A DNA stretch of 64,000 nt from Dactylosporangium vinaceum (GTDB lineage: Bacteria > Actinomycetota > Actinomycetes > Mycobacteriales > Micromonosporaceae): contig NZ_CP061913.1 in NCBI RefSeq assembly GCF_019904175.1, positions 7,750,001 to 7,814,000 on the forward strand, given 5' to 3'. Both the position numbers and the translations under genes were made by a program. The notes beneath the pieces were generated by a model that saw nothing but the letters and a program-made list of their open reading frames with translations, searched no databases and was not told the origin of the DNA. The stretch's first letter is position 1; each line of letters starts with the position of its first letter. This document shows, one piece after another, positions 33,426-41,918 of the stretch.

Positions 33426-34326
33426 CGTCCCCGAGGTCGTGCGCCGCAAGGCCGTCGCCGCCGGCGCGCAGGACTGGCTCGACCGGCTGCCCGGGCTCAT
33501 CGCCTCGCTGGAGCGCGACTGGGAGCTGCGGCTCGGCGCGGTGTATCAGGGGGGCACGGAGGCCCTGGTCCTGGCGGCCGACCTGAGCGACGGCACGCCG
33601 GCCGTGCTCAAGCTGCTGATCCCGCGCCCCGGCGACCACGCCCGGCACGAGGCGACGGTGCTGCGGCTGGCCGGCGGCTCCGGCTGCGCCCGGCTGCTGC
33701 GGGCCGACCTGGGCCGCTCGGCGCTGCTCCTGGAGCGCCTCGGGCCGGCGTTGTCGGATCTGGCGGTACCCCTGCCGCAGCGTCTGGCGGTGCTCACGGA
33801 TCTCGCCGCCCAGGTGTGGCGGCCGGCTCCGGACGCGGGCCTGCCGACCGGGCGGCGCAAGGCACGGTGGCTGGCCGAGTTCATCGCGGCCACCTGGGAA
33901 CGCACGGGCCGGCCGTGCCCGGAGCGCACGGTGGCCCACGCCCTGGACTGCTGTGCCCGCCGGGCCGCCGCCCACGACGACGAACGGGCCGTGCTCGTGC
34001 ACGGCGACGTACACCAGTGGAACGCCCTGCGCGCGCCCGACGGCACGTTCCGCCTGGTCGACCCGGACGGCCTGCTCGCCGAGGCCGAGTACGACCTCGG
34101 CGTCCTCATGCGCGAGGACCCCGAGGACCTGCTGAGCGCCGCCGATCCCCGCGAGCGCTCCCGGTGGCTGGCCCGGCGCACCGGCCGCGACGAGCGGGCC
34201 ATCTGGGAGTGGGGCAACGCCGAGCGCGTCTCCACCGGCCTCCTGCTCACCGAGATCGGCCTCGAGCCCGTGGCCGGCGACATGCTCGCCGCCGCCACCC
34301 GGATCGCCGCCGACGCAAGCGCTTGA
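33418..34326 (+). CDS. APH(6)/hydroxyurea phosphotransferase-like kinase
   Basis: 302 residues from GTG 33418. Features of the PF04655 (APH_6_hur) group: DWLDRLPGLIASLERDWELRLGAV at the start, TPAVLKLLIP (ATP-site Lys), LLLERLGPALSDL, the kinase catalytic loop LVHGDVHQWNALRA and the metal-binding LVDPDGLLAEAEYDLGVLM. Family members phosphorylate streptomycin or hydroxyurea; many actinobacterial homologues have no tested substrate. The linked MarR and SDR suggest regulated detoxification. Confidence 0.88.
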   Translation: MPDVPEVVRRKAVAAGAQDWLDRLPGLIASLERDWELRLGAVYQGGTEALVLAADLSDGTPAVLKLLIPRPGDHARHEATVLRLAGGSGCARLLRADLGRSALLLERLGPALSDLAVPLPQRLAVLTDLAAQVWRPAPDAGLPTGRRKARWLAEFIAATWERTGRPCPERTVAHALDCCARRAAAHDDERAVLVHGDVHQWNALRAPDGTFRLVDPDGLLAEAEYDLGVLMREDPEDLLSAADPRERSRWLARRTGRDERAIWEWGNAERVSTGLLLTEIGLEPVAGDMLAAATRIAADASA

Positions 34327-34331
34327 TGCCA

Positions 34332-34352
34332 CGAACGGGCGACCCCCGTTCG
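34332..34352. terminator. Hairpin after the APH-like gene
   Basis: CGAACGGG and CCCGTTCG form an 8-bp stem with a 5-nt loop, 5 bp past the kinase stop. No T-run follows. It may end the MarR-APH transcript. Confidence 0.5.
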
Positions 34353-34407
34353 ATGGACCGGGCACCCGATACGGCTACGGGCGGTGATCGGCGACCGCAC
34401 GATTGAG

Positions 34408-34420
34408 GGGACATTGTCCC
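34408..34420. promoter_or_regulatory. Short palindrome GGGACATTGTCCC
   Basis: Perfect 6-bp arms around one T, 30 bp before the likely start of the NACHT-like gene at 34451. Could be an operator; no regulator gene can be assigned. Confidence 0.35.
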
Positions 34421-34450
34421 GTCCCCCACCGTTTCGGAGCCTCGACGCCG

Positions 34451-36277
34451 ATGCCCTCGAACCGGATGCAGCGGCACGCGGCGCACCGGGCGCTGCGCCG
34501 GCGCGCTGATCACCACCTGGATGCCGGCCCCGGCGACCGCGCCGAGGCGCCCGGCCTGCTGGGCCCCGGCGGCGAGCGCGTCGACCCGGCCGCCCTGCTC
34601 GACCGCCGTGGCGAGCGGCTCTGGCTGCTCACCGCACCCGGGCTCACCGGGCCCCGACCGCTGCCGTGGCTGCTGCGCGCGGCCTGGCGGCGGGCGGCGG
34701 CGGACCCGGCGGCGGCCCAGCGGCCGGTCTACGTCGACCTGGCCCGGCTCGCCGCGGAGGGGCCGGTCACGGCCGACATGGTGCTGCGCGCAATCACGGC
34801 CGAGGAGTCGACCGAGCACGGATACCTGGTGCTGCTCGACGGCCTGGACGACGCGGGCGGCGCGGTCCGGGCGGCGGTCGCCGGGCTGCCCGGGCCCCTC
34901 GCGCACGCGGCACCGGCCTCGACTGTCGTCACGCTCTCCCACGCCGAGCCTGTCCCCGGTTTCCACATTCCGGCGGTGGTACTGCCGGTCGCCCCCGAAG
35001 AGCCGACGAGCGGCACCGGCACCTGGGACACCCTCGGCGACCGCCTGAAGACGCAGCGGCCCTGGCCCGCCCGGCTGCTCACCCAGGCCGTCGACGCCTG
35101 CCGGTCGGCCCCGGAGGAGCTGCGCTGGCAGATCATCGACGACCTGGCCGCGCTCCCGGACCGCCGCCTGCTGTTCCAGGCCGCCGTGGCCGCGGGGGCG
35201 TGCGACGACGACGGCGTGCGCCGGGCCGCCCGCACCGAGATCGAGTCCCTGGCCGGCACCGCACCGGCCGCCCGCGACCCGCGCTGGCTGTCGCGCCTGC
35301 TGACGCTCGTGCCCATGCTCGACGCGGGCGGCCACAGCGACGAGCCCAGCCCCGAGGTCCCGTCCGCCGGTGACGTGCTGCGGCGCATGGCGGCCACCGG
35401 CGGCCCGGGCGCGGCCGCGCTGACCCTCCTGGCCCGCCGGGCCCCCGAGACGGCCGTGCTGCTGGCCGAGGCGTCGGGCGACCCACTCGACTACGCGGCC
35501 GTGGCCCGGGCCGCCGACGAGCCGCCGGTCCTGCGCACGATCCTGGAGCGCGGCCGCGACCGGCCGGGCTGGCCCACCGCCCTGATCCACCGGGCCCAGC
35601 TGGACCGCGGGGTGGCCACGGCGCTGCTGGCCGGCCGCGACCACGACCAGCCGCCGCTGGCCGCCGGGCGGTGGCAGGCGTTGCGGATGACCCGCGGCAC
35701 CGCCTACGGCCGGCTGCTCGACGACGTCCTGACCCGCCCCTGGACCTGGCCGCCGTACGCCGCCCCGCTCCTGGCGAGCCTGGCCCAGATCCACCCGCCG
35801 GCGACCCCGGCCCCGATCGTCCTGGCCGCACTGCCGGGCGCGGCCGCCGGCGCGACCCTCGCCGCGCTGCTGGCCCTGAGCATCGGCCACCTGGCCGCCG
35901 GGCACGTCACCCCACCGGCGGCGACGGCCGCGATCGTGGCCGGCCTGGCCGTGGCCGGCGCCGGGCTGACCCGCCGCCTGCGCCAGTGGCACGCCACCCT
36001 GCCCGGCGCGGGCGAGACCCCGGCCCCGGTCCGCCGCGAGCACGTCCTGGCCGGCGTGCTGAACCTCGCCGGTCGCCGCCTGACCCCGATCCAGCCGGGC
36101 CGCTCGACCGACAACCGCCTGCGCCGCGCCTGCCTGCGCGCCGGGGTCCCCGAGGCCGAGATCACCCACCTGCTGCGCGCCCTGGCCGCCCGCCACGCCC
36201 TGCTGGCCGACACGTCGGCGCCCGCCGTCCCGGAGCAGGCCCAGCACACCCACGACGAGCGCGAGCGCCAGCCCTGA
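34451..36277 (+). CDS. NACHT/STAND-like protein without a recognisable P-loop
   Basis: 608 residues from ATG 34451 (a TTG at 34403 would add 16). Strand spacing resembles a NACHT NTPase: LWLLTAPGLTGPRPLPWLLRAAW where a P-loop would be, then RPVYVDLARLA, and a Walker-B-like LVLLDGLDDA. The GxxxxGK[ST] lysine is absent, so nucleotide binding is doubtful. The middle is helical with HEAT-like character. Near residues 450-510 are two hydrophobic stretches (IVLAALPGAAAGATLAALLAL and TAAIVAGLAVAGAGL) that may span the membrane. The C-terminal region is charged and ends in a His/Glu/Arg-rich tail. Function unknown. Confidence 0.7.
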   Translation: MPSNRMQRHAAHRALRRRADHHLDAGPGDRAEAPGLLGPGGERVDPAALLDRRGERLWLLTAPGLTGPRPLPWLLRAAWRRAAADPAAAQRPVYVDLARLAAEGPVTADMVLRAITAEESTEHGYLVLLDGLDDAGGAVRAAVAGLPGPLAHAAPASTVVTLSHAEPVPGFHIPAVVLPVAPEEPTSGTGTWDTLGDRLKTQRPWPARLLTQAVDACRSAPEELRWQIIDDLAALPDRRLLFQAAVAAGACDDDGVRRAARTEIESLAGTAPAARDPRWLSRLLTLVPMLDAGGHSDEPSPEVPSAGDVLRRMAATGGPGAAALTLLARRAPETAVLLAEASGDPLDYAAVARAADEPPVLRTILERGRDRPGWPTALIHRAQLDRGVATALLAGRDHDQPPLAAGRWQALRMTRGTAYGRLLDDVLTRPWTWPPYAAPLLASLAQIHPPATPAPIVLAALPGAAAGATLAALLALSIGHLAAGHVTPPAATAAIVAGLAVAGAGLTRRLRQWHATLPGAGETPAPVRREHVLAGVLNLAGRRLTPIQPGRSTDNRLRRACLRAGVPEAEITHLLRALAARHALLADTSAPAVPEQAQHTHDERERQP

Positions 36278-36352
36278 CCGGCGCCGCGCCCCGGCGCTCC
36301 CGTCACCCCGCCCGCGACCCCGCCTTCGCCCCGCGAGTGCGCGCCCGGGCCG

Positions 36353-38875
36353 TCACAGCGGGAGGGCGGCGAGGTCGGTGCGGGCCGTGACGCCCAGCTT
36401 CGGGTATGCCTTGTACAGGTGGTAGGCGACGGTCTTCGGGCTCAGGAACAGCTGGGCGGCGATGTCCTTGTTGGACAGTCCCTGCGCGGCCAGGCGGGCG
36501 ATCTGCAGCTCCTGCGGCGTCAGCCGGGCCGGGGCCGGCTCCGGGCGGCCGGGGGCCGACGGCAGGCCCGTCGCCTCCAGCTCGGTGCGGGCCCGGGCCG
36601 ACCACGGGCGGGCCGCGAGCCGGTCGAACGTCTCCAGGGCCGGCTGCAGCAGCGTGCGGGCGTCGGTTCTGCGGCGGGCCCGGCGCAGCCACTCGCCGTA
36701 CAGCAGCTCGGTCCGGGCCCGTTCGAACGGGCGCGCCGGGAGCTTCAGCGCGAGCCGGAACTCCTGCTCGTCCCCCGACAGCAGCGCGCGGCAGCGGTGG
36801 AGCAGGGACTGGGCCCAGGGGCGGCCCGTGCGCTCGGCGAACGCGGCCAGGCGGGCCACGGCCGGGGCGGCCAGCGGGTCCTGGCCGGCGCGCACGGCCG
36901 CCTCGACGAGGTCGGGGATGCTGCGGTAGGCGACCACCTGGTGGCCGTACCGCTGCGACTGCAACGGCAGCAGGCGCGGCACGGCGGCCTCGGGGCGGCC
37001 GCGGCCCAGGTCGAGCAGGCCGAGCGCCCACTGCGTCCAGGGGTGGCCGGCCGGCTCGGCGCCGGGAGCGGCCGCGGCCAGGGCGTCGGCGGCCGCGGCC
37101 CGGCACGCGTCGTCGTCGCCGGCCAGGGCGTGCAGCACGGCCGCGACCGCGGACAGCTGCCCGACCCACAGCGCCTGCCCGGTGTCGCGGGCCAGCTCCA
37201 GGCCCTCGTGCACGCTCACGGCCGCGTCACGGTGCCGCCCCGCGAACAGCTCGGCCTCGGCCAGGTAGAACAGCAGCGTCGGCAGCAGCCCGGCGAGCCC
37301 GTCGGCCCGGCTGCGGGTCACCAGCGCGGCGGTCAGCTCGTGCGTCTCGGTGTCCTGGCCGGCGACGAAGCCGAACCCGCACAGCTCGACCAGGTCCCGC
37401 GGGGCCACGGCGGGGTCGTGGGCGGTGCGCCGGTCGGCGACCGGTGGGAGGGGGCGGTCCCGGGCGGCGGCGACGATGTAGCGGGCGACCGGGTCGTCGT
37501 CGGACGCCGCGAGCCGGTCGAGGCACTCGCCGATGGTGGGCTCGCCCAGGTACCAGGCCGGGTGCAGCGCGGCCCGGTGGTTGCCGCCGTAGGCCATGAG
37601 GTCGTACGCGGCCCGGAAGTTGCCCTGCCAGAACCAGGCCACGCCCTCCACCAGGCCGACCCGGCCCAGGAACGCCGGGTCCGGGTCCAGCCCGCCGGCC
37701 CGCTCGGCGAGGCGCACGGCGGCGCTGTGCGCGCCCGCGTGCAGCCCGTTCTCGGCGGCCAGCAGGAGCCGCCGGGCCTGGGCCCGCGCGTCAGTGCTGA
37801 GCTCGGCCGCCCGCTCGTACGCGGCCGCCGCCGCGCCGTAGCCGCCGCGCGCCCGGGCCGCGCCGGCCGACGCTTCGAGCAGCGCCGCGACCTCGTCGTC
37901 GGGCCCGGTCGCGGCCGCGGCCCGGTGCCAGGCGTGCCGGTCGGCCGACCGGGGCCCGCTCAGCGCATCGGCGAGCGCGCGGTGGGCGGCCACCCGCTCG
38001 GCGAGGGACGCCCCGTTGTACACGGCGGCCCGCACGAGTGGGTGCCGGAACCGGATGCGCCCGTCGCCGGCCTCGATCAGCCGCGCCTCCTCGGCCGGCC
38101 GCAGGTCCTCGGCGGAGGCCAGCCGCAGCACGGGCCCGAGCTCGCCGGAGTCGTCGGCGGCCGCCAGCAATAGGGCCGCCCGCGTCGGCGGCGGGAGGGC
38201 GGCGACCTGGGCCCGGAACGCTTCGGGCGGCGCCCCACCGGTCAGCAGTGCGAGCGGGTTTCCCCTGGCCAGCGCCGTCTGCTGGGCCTGGACCGCCGGT
38301 GGCGTGCCGGCACCGAGGAGCCGCACGGCGTCGGCGTCGGCCAGCCCTTCGAGCTCGAGTGACGGCACCCCGGGCGCGGGGAACGAGCCGTCCCGGGCGG
38401 CGAACACGATAGCGATGCACTCGGCCCCGAGCCGCCGGGCCGCGAACAGCAGCGCGTCGGCGGACACGGAGTCCAGCCACTGCGCGTCGTCGACGAGGCA
38501 CACGACGGGCTCGCCGTCCGCGAGCAGCGACAGCACCGCCAGCCCGACGAGCAGCCGGTCACCCTGCTGCGGCGGGCCGAGGCCGAAGGCGCCGGCCAGG
38601 GCGGCCCGCTGCGGGGCCGGGAGGGCGTCCAGGCGGTGCAGGACCGGGCGCAGCAGCTGGCTCAGGGCCGCGAACGGCAGGTCGGCCTCGAACTCGGCGC
38701 CGGCCGCCCGCAGTACCGTCGCCCCCGCAGCGGGCACGGTCGCCACCCAGTCCAGCAGGGCCGTCTTGCCGATGCCCGGGTCACCGCGCAGGACGAGGGC
38801 GCCACCCGTGCCGTCCCGGGCCGCCTCGACGAGGGCGGCCAGGCGCGCCTGCTCCTGGGACCGGCCGACCAACAC
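36353..38875 (-). CDS. LAL-type LuxR-family ATPase regulator
   Basis: 840 residues. An N-terminal AAA/STAND ATPase domain has Walker A GDPGIGKT (residues 31-38) and Walker B VVCLVDDAQWLDS. A long TPR-like helical middle follows. A C-terminal LuxR helix-turn-helix ends the protein: LTPQELQIARLAAQGLSNKDIAAQLFLSPKTVAYHLYKAYPKLGV. Large ATP-binding LuxR regulators (MalT-like) activate transcription in response to small molecules. It is divergent from a DHA2 exporter gene, 80 bp apart, which may be its target. Confidence 0.93.
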   Translation of the reverse strand: MLVGRSQEQARLAALVEAARDGTGGALVLRGDPGIGKTALLDWVATVPAAGATVLRAAGAEFEADLPFAALSQLLRPVLHRLDALPAPQRAALAGAFGLGPPQQGDRLLVGLAVLSLLADGEPVVCLVDDAQWLDSVSADALLFAARRLGAECIAIVFAARDGSFPAPGVPSLELEGLADADAVRLLGAGTPPAVQAQQTALARGNPLALLTGGAPPEAFRAQVAALPPPTRAALLLAAADDSGELGPVLRLASAEDLRPAEEARLIEAGDGRIRFRHPLVRAAVYNGASLAERVAAHRALADALSGPRSADRHAWHRAAAATGPDDEVAALLEASAGAARARGGYGAAAAAYERAAELSTDARAQARRLLLAAENGLHAGAHSAAVRLAERAGGLDPDPAFLGRVGLVEGVAWFWQGNFRAAYDLMAYGGNHRAALHPAWYLGEPTIGECLDRLAASDDDPVARYIVAAARDRPLPPVADRRTAHDPAVAPRDLVELCGFGFVAGQDTETHELTAALVTRSRADGLAGLLPTLLFYLAEAELFAGRHRDAAVSVHEGLELARDTGQALWVGQLSAVAAVLHALAGDDDACRAAAADALAAAAPGAEPAGHPWTQWALGLLDLGRGRPEAAVPRLLPLQSQRYGHQVVAYRSIPDLVEAAVRAGQDPLAAPAVARLAAFAERTGRPWAQSLLHRCRALLSGDEQEFRLALKLPARPFERARTELLYGEWLRRARRRTDARTLLQPALETFDRLAARPWSARARTELEATGLPSAPGRPEPAPARLTPQELQIARLAAQGLSNKDIAAQLFLSPKTVAYHLYKAYPKLGVTARTDLAALPL

Positions 38876-38955
38876 GGGACCGACCCTACCGCCGGGCCCG
38901 ATTACCTAAGCGTTGCGGATTCGGACCGGGTGTGCCAATCCCTAGCGTCGGCGCC

Positions 38956-40326
38956 ATGACGAGTACCGCGATCTCCGCCCCGCCGGCCGCGAGCCCGGCC
39001 GTGCCCCGGGGCGTGCTGCCCGCACTGCTCACCGTGACGTTCCTGACCGCGCTCGACTTCTTCATCGTCAACGTGGCGCTGCCGTCGATCCAGCTCGACC
39101 TGGGTGCGGGCCCGGCCGCGCTGCAGTGGGTGGTGGCCGGGTTCGGCCTGGCGCTGGCGGCCGGCCTGATCATCGGCGGGCGCCTGGGCGACCTGTACGG
39201 CCGGCGCCGGGTGCTGGCCGCCGGGCTGGGAACGTTCACAGTCGCGTCGGCGCTGTGCGGCCTCGCCCCGGGCGCCGGCCCACTCATCGCCGGCCGGGTG
39301 CTGCAGGGCGTCGGCGCGGCGCTGATCATGCCGCAGACCCTGGCCATCCTGCGCACAGCCGTGCCGGCCGCCGCCCAGCCGCGGGCCTTCGCCCGCTATG
39401 CGCTCACCCTCGGCCTCGGCGCGGTCTTCGGCCAGGTGGTCGGCGGTGTGCTGATCCGCGCGGACGTGCTCGGCCTGGACTGGCGGGCCTGCTTCCTGAT
39501 CAACCTCCCGGTCGGCGCGGCGGCCCTGGTGATGCTGCGGGCCGTCCCCGAGTCGCGGGGCGGCGGGACCCGGCTCGACCTGGCCGGGGCCGGGCTGGTG
39601 ACGGCGGCGCTCGTCGCGCTCGTGCTGCCGCTGATCCAGGGGCGCGAGCAGGGCTGGCCGGTGTGGACGTGGGTGAGCCTGGCGCTGGCGGCCGGGCTGC
39701 TCGCGGCGTTCGCCGCCCTGCAGCGGGCCCGGACCGAGCCGCTCATCCACCCCGGGCTGTTCAAGGGCCGGGCGTTCGCCGCGGGCCTGGTCGCGGTGCA
39801 GGCGTTCTGGATGGGGCAGGCGTCGTTCTTCCTGGTCCTGGCGCTGTACCTGCAGTCCGGGCGCGGGCTGTCGGCCCTGGAGTCGGGCGCGGTGTTCATG
39901 GCCGTCGGCGCCGGGTATCTGCTGACGTCGCTGCACGCGCACCGGGTCGCGGCCCGGCTGGGGCGGGCGACTGTGGCGGTGGGCGCCCTGGTCATGGCGG
40001 CCGGGCTCGGCGCGATGGCGCTCGCGGCCGGCAGCGCGCTGGGCTGGCTGCTGCCCGGGCTGGCCCTGGAGGGGCTGGGCATGGGGCTGGCCCTCGCACC
40101 GCTGACGACGCTTGCCCTGTCGACCGTGCCGGCACAGCACACGGGGTCGGCCTCGGGTGTGCTGGCGACCGTGAACCAGACGGGCAACGCGCTCGGGGTG
40201 GCGCTCATCGGGATCGTGTTCTATCCGGCCGCCACGATCGCTGGCGGCTTCCGGGCGAGTCTCGTGGCGCTCGTGGTGCTGGAGGTGGCGCTCGCGCTGC
40301 TGACCCGGCTGCTGCCGCGCCGTTGA
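38956..40326 (+). CDS. DHA2-family MFS exporter
   Basis: 456 residues and about 14 helices. Helix 1 carries LDFFIVNVALPSIQLDLG; further motifs are GGRLGDLYGRRRVL, GRVLQGVGAALIMPQTLAILR and VLATVNQTGNALGVALIG, all of DHA2 exporters. ATG 38956 is preceded by TAGCGT seven bases upstream, consistent with a leaderless -10. It is divergent from a LAL regulator and followed by a hairpin. Confidence 0.92.
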   Translation: MTSTAISAPPAASPAVPRGVLPALLTVTFLTALDFFIVNVALPSIQLDLGAGPAALQWVVAGFGLALAAGLIIGGRLGDLYGRRRVLAAGLGTFTVASALCGLAPGAGPLIAGRVLQGVGAALIMPQTLAILRTAVPAAAQPRAFARYALTLGLGAVFGQVVGGVLIRADVLGLDWRACFLINLPVGAAALVMLRAVPESRGGGTRLDLAGAGLVTAALVALVLPLIQGREQGWPVWTWVSLALAAGLLAAFAALQRARTEPLIHPGLFKGRAFAAGLVAVQAFWMGQASFFLVLALYLQSGRGLSALESGAVFMAVGAGYLLTSLHAHRVAARLGRATVAVGALVMAAGLGAMALAAGSALGWLLPGLALEGLGMGLALAPLTTLALSTVPAQHTGSASGVLATVNQTGNALGVALIGIVFYPAATIAGGFRASLVALVVLEVALALLTRLLPRR

Positions 40327-40333
40327 ACGCGGC

Positions 40334-40363
40334 GGGCCTCCGCGGGTACACCTGCGGAGGCCC
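40334..40363. terminator. Bidirectional hairpin terminator
   Basis: GGGCCTCCGC (40334-40343) pairs perfectly with GCGGAGGCCC (40354-40363); the loop can pair further (GGT/ACC). It sits in the 52-bp gap between the convergent MFS and MT0933-like genes. Confidence 0.75.
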
Positions 40364-40378
40364 TTGGCATCGGCAGTG

Positions 40379-40567
40379 TCAGGCCGGCCGGGTGGTGTCA
40401 CCCTCGCCCGTGCGCTCCTGGGCGAAGTCGACGCCCTTGTCGATGTGCTCGCTGTACTTGTTGCCGGTCTTGTCGTCGGCGAAGTCACCGATCTTGTCCA
40501 GCGCCTGGTCGACCTTCTCGTCGTGCTGGTCGGCCAGGTCCTTGACCTTGTCGAAGAAGCTGCTCAT
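40379..40567 (-). CDS. MT0933-like small protein (annotated antitoxin family)
   Basis: 62 residues: FDKVKDLADQHDEKVDQALDKIGDFADDKTGNKY followed by a charged, disordered tail. This matches the MT0933 family, named as an antitoxin from a mycobacterial locus, but widespread in actinobacteria without a toxin. No toxin gene is next to it. Its ATG overlaps the stop of the PPOX gene (ATGA), so it is translated with it. Confidence 0.85.
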   Translation of the reverse strand: MSSFFDKVKDLADQHDEKVDQALDKIGDFADDKTGNKYSEHIDKGVDFAQERTGEGDTTRPA

Positions 40568-41193
40568 CGCCCCACCGTACCCAACTGCTCGGCCGCGGCA
40601 CCGAAGAAGTCACCGCCCTTGCGGTGGACGTCGTCGGTGCCCCACGCCCGGTCCTCGGCGGTGACCTTGCGCAGCCGCGGGACGTGCTTGGCGCAGTGGA
40701 TGTACGCCTCCTCGACGAACACGTTCACCCAGCGCTCGGCCCGCCGGCCCGGCACCTGGTCGGCCGGCAGCTGCGGGTAGTCGCGGCGCATCTGCGGGTC
40801 GGAGGCGACGGTGGCGTGGCCGTTCACGTGCAGGCCGATCACGTCCCGGCAGAAGTCCATGAACAGCAGCCCCACGTTCGGGTTCTCCACCAGGTTGCCG
40901 ACGCTGGCCATGACGCCGTTGCCGCGGTACTCCGGCCACGCCAGCCGCCCCGGCGCGAGCACCGTCACGAAGCCGGGCGGCCCGGCCCGGAACGTGCAGT
41001 CGCAGTGCCCGAGCGCGTCGGCGGTGGACACGAACATCATCTCCTGCCGCCCGACGAACTCGGCCATCTGCTCGTTGAGGGCCGGCAGCACCTGTTGCCG
41101 GTAGAAGCGCTCGGCCCGCTCCACCGTGCCCGCTCGTTCCTGCATCAGCCGTTCGCCGGCCGATCCCGTCACCAGTCCGTGATCGCCTCCCAT
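40564..41193 (-). CDS. Pyridoxamine 5'-phosphate-oxidase-like flavin protein
   Basis: 209 residues. Split-barrel flavin-binding core: EFVGRQEMMFVSTADALGHCDCTFRAGPPGFVTVL, LAWPEYRGNGVMASVGNLVENPNVGLLFMDF and HVNGHATVA. Proteins of this type bind FMN or F420 and act as small-molecule reductases or oxidases; this sequence also has AERWVNVFVEEAYIHCAKHVPRL, the typical C-terminal piece. It lies 10 bp after the TetR gene in one operon. Confidence 0.87.
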   Translation of the reverse strand: MGGDHGLVTGSAGERLMQERAGTVERAERFYRQQVLPALNEQMAEFVGRQEMMFVSTADALGHCDCTFRAGPPGFVTVLAPGRLAWPEYRGNGVMASVGNLVENPNVGLLFMDFCRDVIGLHVNGHATVASDPQMRRDYPQLPADQVPGRRAERWVNVFVEEAYIHCAKHVPRLRKVTAEDRAWGTDDVHRKGGDFFGAAAEQLGTVGR

Positions 41194-41203
41194 TTGACGA
41201 GGA

Positions 41204-41842
41204 TCACACGTTGGGGTCTCCGATTTGTCGCACATCGTGTGCGATCCATGGACGCAGCGCGACTGATGTGGCGTGCTCAACGGCCTTCTGCACGACCGCC
41301 GGGTCGTGGTTGGTGCCGTCCGGCCCGTCGTCGCCCAGCAGTGCGTGCAGTGCGCCGGTGACCGCGCCGACGAATGCGCCGACGAGCGCGCCGGCCAGGA
41401 CCGGGTCGAGCTCGTCGGGGTACGCGGCGGCCAGGTGCCGGGCGAGCTCCTGCTGCATGTCCATCTGGGTCTGCAGGCCCTTCCCGCGCACGGACGGGAT
41501 CTCGGCGATGAACCGCAGCCGCAGGGCGGCCAGCCGCCCCGACAGGTCGTCGCTGTCCTCGCCGACGATCGTGAGGGCCCGCAGCAGCACCTCGGCCGGC
41601 CGGTCGCCCGGTGCCCGCTGCGCGATCGCCCGGATCGCCGCCTCCAGCCGCCGGTCGGTCTCGGGGAAGAGCACGTCCTCCTTGCTGGCGAAGTAGCCGA
41701 AGAAGGTCCGGGTGCCGATCTCCGCCGCGGCCGCGATGTCGGCGATCGTCGTCTGCTCGTAGCCGTGGCGCTCGAACAGCTCGGTGGCCGCGGCCACGAT
41801 GGCCTGCCGGGTCCGGGCCCGCTTGACATCCCGCAGCGACAT
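41204..41842 (-). CDS. TetR-family transcriptional regulator
   Basis: 212 residues from ATG 41842 (ATG 41854 also in frame). DNA-binding domain: RTRQAIVAAATELFERHGYEQTTIADIAAAAEIGTRTFFGYFASKEDVLF. C-terminal helices resemble actinobacterial TetR regulators of flavin enzymes. It is divergent from a FAD monooxygenase with two operator-like boxes between them, and leads a TetR-PPOX-MT0933 operon. Confidence 0.9.
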   Translation of the reverse strand: MSLRDVKRARTRQAIVAAATELFERHGYEQTTIADIAAAAEIGTRTFFGYFASKEDVLFPETDRRLEAAIRAIAQRAPGDRPAEVLLRALTIVGEDSDDLSGRLAALRLRFIAEIPSVRGKGLQTQMDMQQELARHLAAAYPDELDPVLAGALVGAFVGAVTGALHALLGDDGPDGTNHDPAVVQKAVEHATSVALRPWIAHDVRQIGDPNV

Positions 41843-41872
41843 GCCGCCGAGCATATCGCACCGAGTGTTGAC

Positions 41873-41904
41873 TTGCACTCATTGCAAACTTGCACTGAGT
41901 GCGA
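41873..41904. promoter_or_regulatory. Two tandem TetR operator-like boxes
   Basis: TTGCACTCATTGCAA (41873-41887) and TTGCACTGAGTGCGA (41890-41904) are related 15-bp dyads 17 bp apart, each with TTGCA at the left and a matching right arm. They occupy the middle of the 76-bp region between the TetR and monooxygenase start codons and would cover both promoters. Confidence 0.65.
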
Positions 41905-41918
41905 GTAACGTCGCCGCC

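Noticed and set aside
34451-36277. Antiphage STAND NTPase system
   Set aside because: No P-loop, no effector domain and no defence genes around it; kept only as a NACHT-like protein of unknown role.
40379-40567. Toxin-antitoxin system
   Set aside because: Only the MT0933-like protein is present; no partner toxin ORF is adjacent.
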